Shown piece after piece: positions 1 to 5,833 of a stretch of DNA of 7,722 bases; the first letter of the stretch is position 1; every line of letters starts with the position of its first letter. The position numbers and the translations under genes were made by a program. The notes under the pieces are model-generated. The model was not told the DNA's origin and did not search any database. It worked only from the letters and a program-made list of their open reading frames with translations. Source of the stretch: Pseudomonadota bacterium (GTDB taxonomy: Bacteria > Pseudomonadota > Alphaproteobacteria > Rhizobiales > Hyphomicrobiaceae); NCBI GenBank assembly GCA_023416575.1, contig JAEZHL010000256.1:1-7722 (forward strand), read 5' to 3'.

Positions 1-861
1 GGTACCGCGATCGCCGCCTGGATCGGTCGCTCCCTGCCCGCCCTGCTGCGCGCCCTCGACAGCCCCGAAATGCAGACCTTCGTGCGGCGGACGCTCGGTG
101 AGCAGTTGGCGCAGGCGGAAGTCGCGCCGATCCTCGGGCGGCTGATCGAGGCCATGGCGACGAGCGGGGAAGCGGACCGGCTGTTCGAGAGCGCGGCGAG
201 CGTTGGCGCCAACTGGCTCGAGGAGCATCGCGAGGACATCTACCGGCTCGTCAATGAACGCAACAGGTGGTGGGTGCCGAAGATGATCAACCGACGCATC
301 GCGACCGCCATCATCGATGGCCTGACGGAGGTGCTCGGGCAGCTGAAGGAGCCCGAAAGCGATGTCCGCCGGCAGTTCCGCATTGCTCTCGATGGCCTCG
401 TCGACGACCTCATCCGCTCACCGGAACGCCGGGCCGAGGTCGATGCCGCCAAGCGCCGGCTGCTCGCGCATCCGGACGTCCAGAACTGGTTCGGCTCCAT
501 CTGGCGGCAGGCGATCTCCGGCGCTCTGAGCGATCTCGACCAACCTTCCCCCCGCGCCCAGGCCGCGATCGAGAAGCTGCTGCAGGCCGTCGCGCGCGCC
601 ATCGCCTCCGACCCGGCCGCCCTCGGCCGGATCGAGGCCGCGATGGAACGGGTCGCGCTGACCGTGGTGGTGCGGCGGGCGGAAATCGGCGCCGTCGTGG
701 CCGATGTGGTGCGCAGCTGGGACGTGCAGTCGATGACCGAGCGCCTGGAGGTCACGATCGGCAGCGACCTGCAATACATCCGCATGAGCGGCACCTTGGT
801 CGGCGCGGGGGTCGGCGCCACCCTGTTCGTCGCGGTGCATCTCCTGGGTCTCGCCCACTGA
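1..861 (+). CDS. DUF445 (YjiN-like) membrane protein, 5' end outside the window
   Basis: The reading frame is open from base 1, so the N-terminus lies upstream. 286 residues are visible, where DUF445 proteins are usually about 400 or more. An ATG at position 70 is internal, since the frame before it reads as family-like protein. The middle is a long run of charged amphipathic helices, including RWWVPKMINRRI near visible residues 89-100. The C-terminus has the family hallmark GSDLQYIRMSGTLVGAGVG (about 254-272), running into a hydrophobic segment that ends the protein as a membrane anchor. In this family an N-terminal membrane segment is expected in the missing part. The biochemical role of DUF445 proteins is not established, so none is assigned. 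The next gene on this strand, the HMA_2-like protein, begins 98 bases downstream. The two could share a transcript, but stem-loops lie between them. The family call is confident; the function is unknown. Confidence 0.88.
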   Translation, partial: GTAIAAWIGRSLPALLRALDSPEMQTFVRRTLGEQLAQAEVAPILGRLIEAMATSGEADRLFESAASVGANWLEEHREDIYRLVNERNRWWVPKMINRRIATAIIDGLTEVLGQLKEPESDVRRQFRIALDGLVDDLIRSPERRAEVDAAKRRLLAHPDVQNWFGSIWRQAISGALSDLDQPSPRAQAAIEKLLQAVARAIASDPAALGRIEAAMERVALTVVVRRAEIGAVVADVVRSWDVQSMTERLEVTIGSDLQYIRMSGTLVGAGVGATLFVAVHLLGLAH

Positions 862-890
862 CCCAGGCCCCGCGACACAACCGACGCGGG
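843..890 (+). terminator. Tandem stem-loops at the 3' end of the DUF445 gene
   Basis: Two perfect inverted repeats lie back to back. CCTGGGT at 843-849 pairs with ACCCAGG at 861-867 around an 11-base loop that contains the DUF445 stop codon. CCCGCG at 869-874 pairs with CGCGGG at 885-890 around a 10-base loop. A third, alternative pairing (GCGACA at 872-877 with TGTCGC at 894-899) would exclude the second stem. No T-run follows, so a classical intrinsic terminator is not shown. The structure could instead protect the mRNA end or attenuate read-through into the HMA_2-like gene. Confidence 0.3.
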
Positions 891-940
891 AGCTGTCGCA
901 AATCTTCCACGAAAGTCTGCCACAAGCCTCCCCAAGAACA

Positions 941-946
941 AGGGGA
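941..946 (+). promoter_or_regulatory. Ribosome binding site (AGGGGA) for the HMA_2-like gene
   Basis: This purine-rich hexamer is the only Shine-Dalgarno-like sequence before the gene. It ends 13 bases before the ATG at 960, which is long, and 4 bases before an in-frame TTG at 951, which is short. Both starts are therefore imperfect. ATG is preferred as the better codon, and choosing the TTG would add only three residues. Confidence 0.4.
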
Positions 947-959
947 AAGCTTGCAGTCC

Positions 960-1400
960 ATGCCTGAAACGACATCCGGAGACCGGCTCTACTTCATCCA
1001 CAGTGTCCCCCGCCGAACGCGGCTCAAGGTGCCTGCCCGGCGGCGCGACGCGGCGTTCTTCGCCACCCTCGCGCGGCGCCTTGAAGCAATGGAAGGCATC
1101 AACTCGGTCACCGCGTCCCCGGCGACGGCCAGCATCGTCGTGCACCACGCCCCCGCCTTCCAGTGGCGCGCGATCCGGCTCGAAAGCATGGGGCTGCGCC
1201 TCGCCGACACGCGGAGCGAAAGCGCCTGCCCCACCTGCCACAAGCAGGGCGCCCGTGTGTCCAGTCTGCCGACCGTTTGCGAATGGGCCGTCAGCGCAGC
1301 ATTTTCGGGCCAGCCGGTCGCCACCCTGGTCACGCTTGCAGCATCGGGCCTCATTCAATCCGCGCTCGTCACGATGCTTGCCAGCGATCCGGCGACCTGA
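960..1400 (+). CDS. Small HMA_2-like membrane-anchored protein
   Basis: This 146-residue protein starts with a compact ferredoxin-like module. HSVPRRTRLKVP (about 14-25) begins strand 1, AAFFATLARRLEAMEGINSVTAS (two parts, about 31-53) is helix 1 and the turn, and ASIVVHH is a further strand. This is the pattern of the HMA_2 group, which is related to heavy-metal-associated domains but lacks the usual CxxC in the first loop. A CPTC pair sits instead at 90-93, after the fold, followed by a hydrophobic segment (about 113-141) likely to be a membrane anchor. The protein converges on a P-type ATPase that carries the same kind of domain at its N-terminus, so a role as partner or regulator of that pump is plausible. 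Whether CPTC binds metal or forms a disulfide cannot be told. The family call is fairly sure; the function is inference. Confidence 0.8.
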   Translation: MPETTSGDRLYFIHSVPRRTRLKVPARRRDAAFFATLARRLEAMEGINSVTASPATASIVVHHAPAFQWRAIRLESMGLRLADTRSESACPTCHKQGARVSSLPTVCEWAVSAAFSGQPVATLVTLAASGLIQSALVTMLASDPAT

Positions 1401-1415
1401 AGCCCTCGGCGGCAC

Positions 1416-1435
1416 TGCGCCTCCTCACTGGCGCA
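1416..1435. terminator. Stem-loop between convergent genes
   Basis: TGCGCC at 1416-1421 pairs with GGCGCA at 1430-1435 around an 8-base loop. It lies at the meeting point of the + strand HMA_2-like gene (stop ends at 1400) and the - strand ATPase (stop ends at 1425), overlapping the last ATPase codons. Its symmetry means both transcripts could fold it. No T-run follows on either strand, so a bidirectional terminator is only a possibility. Confidence 0.25.
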
Positions 1436-4394
1436 CGTAGTGCAGCCCGGACGGCGCGCGGTGATGCGGATGCCGTCGCCGGCGCACGACGCGCATGCCG
1501 TAGGTGGTCGCCAGGGTCGATCCGACCGTTGCGGCCAGCGACATGATCCTGACGGGAGCCAGTCCGAGCAGCCGGCGCGTGACAGGCAGAAGGAACGCTA
1601 GGGCTTGCAGGATCAGCGAGCCACCGACGACAGCGTCGAGGGGGGACACCACCTCGCCGGGTTTCCGCGGTCCCGCCGAGCGGAAGTTCAACGCATGCAG
1701 GATTTGGCTGACGACGATGCTGGCGAACATCGTCGTTTGCGCCTGACGGTCGTCACCGCCTTCCCTGCCGCTCCATAGCCCCGCGAGCAACGAACCTCCG
1801 GCTATGAAAGCTCCATCCCTCGCCACGTGCAGGATCTGCGAGCCATCGAGGATCGGCTCGTCGCGTGGCCGCGGCCCCGCTTCCATCAGATCGGTTTCGG
1901 ACGGCTCGAGGGCGAGCGCGATTCCCGGCAGCACGTCCGTCACGAGATTGATCCAAAGGAGCTGCGCCGGGCTCAAGGCTTCCCCACGGCCGAGCGCGCT
2001 GACGCCGAGCAGTAAAGCCACCTCGCTGGTGTTGGTGCCGAGGAGAAAGCCCAGCGAACGCCGGACACTCCCCCGCGTCGCGCGACCTTGCTCTATGGCC
2101 GCCACCAACAGCCCGAGATCATCGCTCTCCAGATAGATGTCCGCCACCTCCCGCGCCGCCGCATCGCTGGTACGCCCCACCGCGAGGCCGACGTCGGCCG
2201 CTCGCAGCGCCGGGCTGTCGTTGATGCCGTCTCCCAGCATCGCGACCACCGCACCCGAGGCTTGCAGTGCGCGCACGATCTCGAGCTTCTGCGCCGGGCT
2301 GACTCGAGCGAAGATGTGCGCCCGGCGCGCATTCGCCGCCCGCTCCTGCTCCGACTGTCCGACAAGCTCCGGCGCCGACAGCACCTCCACCTCGCGGCCG
2401 TCAGCGAACCCGATCTCGGCAGCGACGGCGCGGGCCGTGACCGGCGCGTCTCCCGTCAGCATGATCGAGCGCACGCCGGCCTTTTCGAGCCTCCTGATGA
2501 CATCGCCGACACCAGGACGCACGGGATCGGACAGCCCGGCAAGTCCGACCCAGGTCAGATCCTCGATCTCAATGTCGTTGACCTCTCCGACGGCCTCATG
2601 GAAGGCGAAACCCAGGACGCGTTGGGCCCGGCTCGCCATTTCGACATTGGTCGTCTCGATCGCCGTGCGATCGGGCCCCGAGAGAGGACGCACGAAACCC
2701 TCCGGGCTCATGATCCGGCTGCATCGCGAGATCACTTCCAGCGGGTCGCCCTTGACGGCGAGGAGCGCGTTGCCCGGTGCATGGTGGAGCGTTGCCATGA
2801 AGCGGTGAACTTCCGAGCGGCGCTGGATACTGACCAGCGGGTGCCGCGCACGCACGCGGCGCGGATCGAGCCTGGCCGCCATCGCCGCCCGCACCAGGGC
2901 CGTCTCGGTCGCCGAGCCAACGAGCGCGACCGCCCCGTCGGCATCCGTCTCGAGCTCGACATCGCTGCACAGGCAGCAGATCTCGAGCAATCGCTCGAAA
3001 TCGCGCCCGAGCACACGGCTCTTCGTCGCCGTCGCGAGATCCCCAGCGGTCAGCCTGCGCGCGCCGCCGTTCAGCTCCGCCAGCGTCATCTGGTTTTGCG
3101 TCAGCGTTCCGGTCTTGTCGAAGCAGGCGACGTCGACCGAGGCCAGCGTCTCGATGGAATCGATCCGGCGCACCACCATGCCCCGCCGCCGCATCCGCTC
3201 GACCCCGACTGCCAGCGCCGTGGTGGCGATCATCGGCAGCCCCTCGGGGATGGCGGCAACCGCCAGAGAGAGCGCTGTACGGGCGACGGCGAACGCGCTC
3301 TGCCCCCGCGCCAAGCCGATCAGGAACAGCGCAGCACTGGCCAATCCCGTCACCCAGACGAGCTGAACGCCGAGCTGATCGAGTTGCCGCTGCATCGGCG
3401 TCGCTGGCGGCCGGCTGATCGCGACGAGGCGCTGTATCCGTCCGACCTCGGTGTGTACACCGGTCGCAACGACGATAGCCGACCCGCTGCCGCCGGTGAC
3501 GACCGTTCCGCGATAGACCATGTTGGTGCGCTCGGCGAGTGGCACGCGCGCGGGCAGCACCTCGACGGACTTGGTGATTGGGAGGCTTTCTCCGGTCAGC
3601 GCCGCTTCCGTCAGCGATAATCCGGCTGCCTGGATGACGCGCGCATCGGCGGGAACGACGTCGCCGCGTTGCAGCTGGATGACGTCGCCTGGGACGAGAG
3701 CCCGGGCATCGATCTCGCGCATCGACCCATCCCGAAGGACGCGCGCAACGGGTGCGCGCGCGGTTTCGAGACTGGCCAGGATGCGCTCCGCGCGGGCTTC
3801 AGTGACGTAGCCGATCACGCTGTTCAGCGCCACGACTGCGGCGATGGCGGCCGCCTCGAGCAGCGCTCCAGTCACGACCGAAACGACGGCCGCCCCGGCC
3901 AGAACGGCGACGGGAAAACTCGCGACCTGATCGGCGAGGATGCTCGCCGACGAGCGCACATAAGGCGACGGCAGAACGTTCTTGCCAGCCTCGGCAAGGC
4001 GCGAACGGGCGGACGTGCGCGACAGGCCAGCCTGAACCGAGGTCATCAGCCCCTGCGCGACGGCCTGCACACTCATGGTGTGCCAGGCGCTGCCACCTGG
4101 GGCGGCACCACCGGGGAGCAGCTCACCAGCCACGACCGCGCGGGTCAGGCGCAGCAGCGCCTCGCTCGAGATGGCCTCGCGGTCGAACAGGATGACCGCG
4201 TTGCCCGTGATGATGCTCGGGCGGACGCTCTTGACGCCATTCACCTCACCCAAAGCACTGACGATGAGCTCCGCGACCGCTGGCGCGGATTTGAGGCCGG
4301 CGATGCCAACCCGCGCCCGCCCACCGCAGATGTGGAGCAGGTACACATCCTGATCGGGAACGGACCGGTGGCTCTCGCCGCCCTGCTGCAGCAT
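1425..4394 (-). CDS. P2-type (calcium-ATPase-like) cation-transporting ATPase with N-terminal HMA_2-like domain
   Basis: This is a 989-residue ATP-driven cation pump of the inner membrane. An HMA_2-like domain (about 17-88, HICGGRARVGIAGL) has no CxxC. A Cation_ATPase_N-like stretch follows (about 110-143, GLSRTSARSRLAEAGKN). The core is complete: TGES at 267-270, PEGLP at 383-387 in M4, the phosphorylated aspartate in DKTGT (D426), KGDP at 548-551 for nucleotide binding, TGD at 647-649 and GDGINDSPAL at 721-730. Ten membrane segments are likely. Compared with SERCA from memory, the calcium ligands E309, N768, E771, N796 and D800 match E384, N788, E791, N816 and D820, while M8 has Q897 in place of E908. 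There is no CPC, so a heavy-metal P1B pump is unlikely; calcium, manganese or magnesium is more plausible. The tail is rich in Arg and His (RRRRHPHHR). The start is fixed because an in-frame stop lies 13 codons upstream with no other start codon between; its ribosome site is weak. It lies 83 bases behind the DUF5132-like gene. Family certain, ion uncertain. Confidence 0.95.
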   Translation of the reverse strand: MLQQGGESHRSVPDQDVYLLHICGGRARVGIAGLKSAPAVAELIVSALGEVNGVKSVRPSIITGNAVILFDREAISSEALLRLTRAVVAGELLPGGAAPGGSAWHTMSVQAVAQGLMTSVQAGLSRTSARSRLAEAGKNVLPSPYVRSSASILADQVASFPVAVLAGAAVVSVVTGALLEAAAIAAVVALNSVIGYVTEARAERILASLETARAPVARVLRDGSMREIDARALVPGDVIQLQRGDVVPADARVIQAAGLSLTEAALTGESLPITKSVEVLPARVPLAERTNMVYRGTVVTGGSGSAIVVATGVHTEVGRIQRLVAISRPPATPMQRQLDQLGVQLVWVTGLASAALFLIGLARGQSAFAVARTALSLAVAAIPEGLPMIATTALAVGVERMRRRGMVVRRIDSIETLASVDVACFDKTGTLTQNQMTLAELNGGARRLTAGDLATATKSRVLGRDFERLLEICCLCSDVELETDADGAVALVGSATETALVRAAMAARLDPRRVRARHPLVSIQRRSEVHRFMATLHHAPGNALLAVKGDPLEVISRCSRIMSPEGFVRPLSGPDRTAIETTNVEMASRAQRVLGFAFHEAVGEVNDIEIEDLTWVGLAGLSDPVRPGVGDVIRRLEKAGVRSIMLTGDAPVTARAVAAEIGFADGREVEVLSAPELVGQSEQERAANARRAHIFARVSPAQKLEIVRALQASGAVVAMLGDGINDSPALRAADVGLAVGRTSDAAAREVADIYLESDDLGLLVAAIEQGRATRGSVRRSLGFLLGTNTSEVALLLGVSALGRGEALSPAQLLWINLVTDVLPGIALALEPSETDLMEAGPRPRDEPILDGSQILHVARDGAFIAGGSLLAGLWSGREGGDDRQAQTTMFASIVVSQILHALNFRSAGPRKPGEVVSPLDAVVGGSLILQALAFLLPVTRRLLGLAPVRIMSLAATVGSTLATTYGMRVVRRRRHPHHRAPSGLHYVRQ

Positions 4395-4439
4395 GGAAAT
4401 GTCACGATCTCGCGGGGGCTGGCGGAGAACTCATTCGAT

Positions 4440-4452
4440 GCGGAAGTTCCGC
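4440..4452. promoter_or_regulatory. Perfect 13-base dyad upstream of the ATPase
   Basis: GCGGAAGTTCCGC has two 6-base arms around a single central base, in the 83-base gap before the ATPase and about 46 bases from its start codon. A one-base loop cannot close, so as RNA only a 4-bp stem with a 5-base loop could form. As DNA it is a compact operator-like site. No regulator is recognised. Confidence 0.3.
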
Positions 4453-4477
4453 CGGGACCGAGGATGGCGCTTCAGCT

Positions 4478-4804
4478 TCAGAGAGGCGTCTTCGCCTGAA
4501 ACTGGCTTTGCTCCTGTGCGCTCTGCCCTTTCATCTCGGATGTGGTCCGGCGTGAGCCGTTACCGCGCCCGCCTTCCCGCTCCATTTCCGCACGCACCTC
4601 GGCCACCATGTCGCCGGCCTGCTCATTGAACTCGGCCAGAGCCTCCTTGCCCTGCTCGTAAACGCTCACGCCAGCCCTCATGACAGACTTGGCCATCGGC
4701 CGTACCAGCGGCTTCACGATGGGAGCAAGCACCAGCATCCCCAGTCCGATCGCCAGCCCAGTCACAATATTACCGCCCTTCAGGGCGTCCTCGAACATAG
4801 CCAT
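4478..4804 (-). CDS. DUF5132-like small membrane protein
   Basis: This 108-residue protein opens with MFEDALKGGNIVTGLAIG, which with the following hydrophobic stretch up to APIVKP (about 10-30) forms one membrane segment. A basic amphipathic region (KPLVRPMAKSVMRAG, about 31-45), an acidic helix (YEQGKEALAEFNEQAGDMVAEV, in parts, about 49-70) and a polar, probably disordered tail follow. The opening and layout match DUF5132 proteins as I recall them. Their function is not established, though they tend to sit beside HMA_2-type P-type ATPases. Here it is the first gene of a probable two-gene unit, 83 bases ahead of the ATPase, which suggests an accessory subunit or membrane organiser. Two ATGs lie two codons apart; the first is taken because GGAGAGGA ends 3 bases before it, but the second is equally possible. 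A short stem (AGGCG at 4484-4488 with CGCCT at 4493-4497) covers its last codons. Confidence 0.8.
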   Translation of the reverse strand: MAMFEDALKGGNIVTGLAIGLGMLVLAPIVKPLVRPMAKSVMRAGVSVYEQGKEALAEFNEQAGDMVAEVRAEMEREGGRGNGSRRTTSEMKGQSAQEQSQFQAKTPL

Positions 4805-4807
4805 GGG

Positions 4808-4815
4808 TCCTCTCC
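4808..4815 (-). promoter_or_regulatory. Ribosome binding site (GGAGAGGA) of the DUF5132-like gene
   Basis: GGAGAGGA lies 3 bases before the first ATG (4804) and 9 before the second in-frame ATG (4798). It supports initiation here but does not decide between the two. It is a much stronger site than anything before the ATPase, suggesting that the small protein is made in greater amount. Confidence 0.65.
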
Positions 4816-4897
4816 GAACGAATGTTGGTGCTGAAGCGTTGTCGACACGAGCCCCTGCATGCCCGTCCCGCTAAACGCCGCAGCCGATGGGCGGTTC

Positions 4898-4913
4898 CCG
4901 GCATATCTGCCGG
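4898..4913. promoter_or_regulatory. Perfect dyad CCGGCA-TATC-TGCCGG in the intergenic region
   Basis: Two 6-base arms with a 4-base spacer lie about 94 bases upstream of the DUF5132-like start, in the 225-base gap (4805-5029) that must hold any promoter for the DUF5132-ATPase unit. It could be an operator or a leader stem-loop. The rest of the gap shows no reading frame with gene character and no clear -35/-10 pair, apart from the methyltransferase 3' stem-loop and the ribosome binding site listed separately. Confidence 0.3.
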
Positions 4914-4997
4914 TCGCCGCAATCTCGTCCTGGAGAGTCGATTTCAAAGGCGCTGCTCGGGGGACCTAAAAGTCGTCCGTCAGCTCCGGTGATTCAA

Positions 4998-5038
4998 GCC
5001 GCCTAATGAGGCTCGGGTCCTCGCGCCGACTAGGCGGC
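4998..5038 (-). terminator. Stem-loop at the 3' end of the methyltransferase gene
   Basis: GCCGCCTA at 4998-5005 and TAGGCGGC at 5031-5038 form a perfect 8-bp stem. The 25-base loop holds a smaller stem (GAGG at 5008-5011 with CCTC at 5019-5022). The stem includes the TAG stop of the methyltransferase. No T-run follows directly on the - strand, so this may be a terminator or an mRNA-end structure closing the glycan unit. Confidence 0.35.
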
Positions 5039-5833
5039 ACGCTTCTTCTTGCGCAAGACCCCCAACAATTGCTTGATGAGCGCGGACCGGGACCGCCATC
5101 TCTTCTCTAATACGCGCAATTGGGTTTCGAGGTCGGGATCGCGCTGCACGGCCCCATTCACGATGGCCTGCGCCTCCGCCAGTGCTGACGACTGAATGCG
5201 GTAGTATTCCGGGTGAACGACATCCAGCATCCAATCGCAATCCGGCGCGTGATGCTCTGCACCTGACTTTCGTACGAAGACGAAAGTCCCCTGCCGATAG
5301 GCCCAGCTGATCCTGCTGTCGTACCAGATCCTTGGTCGAACGACGTCCAACAGCCCGTATCCGTGCCTGGCAAACACCCGGCTCCAAAAGCTCGGCCATT
5401 GCGCAGACGGCACATCGTTCACAAGCTGCCCCGGCAGAGCATGCGAAAAGACGACTGTGTCAGACAACGCGCAAAGAAAGGCAACGAACCTGTCGCTCTC
5501 CTCCGCGCAGACCTCAGCCGCCGCCCCCATGCAAAGGCAAAGATCGTATCTGCGGTCCGGCTGCGGCGACTCCAGCAGGTCGATCCGCGTAAACCGCTCC
5601 TGCGGGATCGCGAGTTGATCGCGCGTCAGGTTCTCATCGCCGCCATATCCGTGGATATCGTCGATCCCCAGCCGGCGGAGCTGGGCAAGCCACACCCCCC
5701 CACCCCCGCCCACCTCGACCGCAGAGCGCGTGTCGGGGAAAAGCGAAACGAGCGTTGCCGCAAGCACCGAGGCGGATCGTTCAATCCCGGGGTACGTTGC
5801 AGGGGTCACAGTTGGCGTGTTGGGCGCGATCAC
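5030..5833 (-). CDS. Class I SAM-dependent methyltransferase, probably acting on a surface glycan
   Basis: This 267-residue cytoplasmic enzyme would transfer a methyl group from S-adenosylmethionine, probably to a sugar. Motif I is VEVGGGGGVWL (39-49) and an acidic residue ends the second strand in GYGGDE (62-67). RRYDLCLCMGAAAEV (94-108) is the fourth strand. FVAFLCALSDTVVFS leads to HALPGQLVNDVPSAQWPSFW (131-150) and then RPRIWYDSRISWAYRQ (167-181), an arrangement I associate with methyltransferases of O-antigen and capsule clusters. The C-terminal third is helical and ends in a basic tail (RKKKRAA). The start is GTG at 5833, overlapping the glycosyltransferase stop as GTGA. No ATG occurs until residue 102, inside the fold, and GAGGAG sits 6 bases upstream, so the GTG is well supported and translation is probably coupled. 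The methyl acceptor is unknown. Methyltransferase sure, glycan role inferred from the neighbour. Confidence 0.88.
   Translation of the reverse strand: MIAPNTPTVTPATYPGIERSASVLAATLVSLFPDTRSAVEVGGGGGVWLAQLRRLGIDDIHGYGGDENLTRDQLAIPQERFTRIDLLESPQPDRRYDLCLCMGAAAEVCAEESDRFVAFLCALSDTVVFSHALPGQLVNDVPSAQWPSFWSRVFARHGYGLLDVVRPRIWYDSRISWAYRQGTFVFVRKSGAEHHAPDCDWMLDVVHPEYYRIQSSALAEAQAIVNGAVQRDPDLETQLRVLEKRWRSRSALIKQLLGVLRKKKRAA
5695..5711 (-). repeat. G-rich tract (G3-G5-G7) within methyltransferase motif I
   Basis: On the coding strand the tract reads GGGCGGGGGTGGGGGGG: a G3, a G5 and an uninterrupted G7 separated by single bases. It encodes the glycine-rich SAM-binding loop. The runs satisfy a simple four-run G-quadruplex pattern if the G7 is counted as two runs. 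Loss or gain of one G in the G7 would shift the frame near residue 46 and abolish the enzyme. Confidence 0.6.

Noticed and set aside
1..6. GGTACC (KpnI site) exactly at the window start, with another near 7531
   Set aside because: Could suggest a cloned fragment end, but a six-base site is common enough and the right edge does not match.
70..72. ATG as the start of the DUF445 gene
   Set aside because: The frame is open back to base 1 and the visible part is shorter than the family, so the gene begins upstream.
240..1415. Open frame of 391 codons on the - strand opposite DUF445 and the HMA_2-like gene
   Set aside because: It spans two convincing genes and their gap, and the translation has the Arg/Ala/Ser-rich look of a shadow frame.
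2088..3620. Long open frame (510 codons) on the + strand opposite the ATPase
   Set aside because: It lies wholly antisense to a P-type ATPase with every catalytic motif intact. Its product is an R/H/D-rich string without recognisable motifs, as expected for a shadow frame in GC-rich DNA.
4402..4434. Ten-codon open frame (ATG to TGA) just before the ATPase, as a leader peptide
   Set aside because: No ribosome binding site precedes it and the peptide has no regulatory codon run; too short to support.
4840..4847. 8-base palindrome TGTCGACA as an operator
   Set aside because: Too short and common in GC-rich DNA, with no supporting context.
4930..4975. TTGAAA followed 17 bases later by GATTGC on the - strand, as a promoter of the DUF5132 unit
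   Set aside because: The -10 match is poor (about two of six), so no promoter is claimed.
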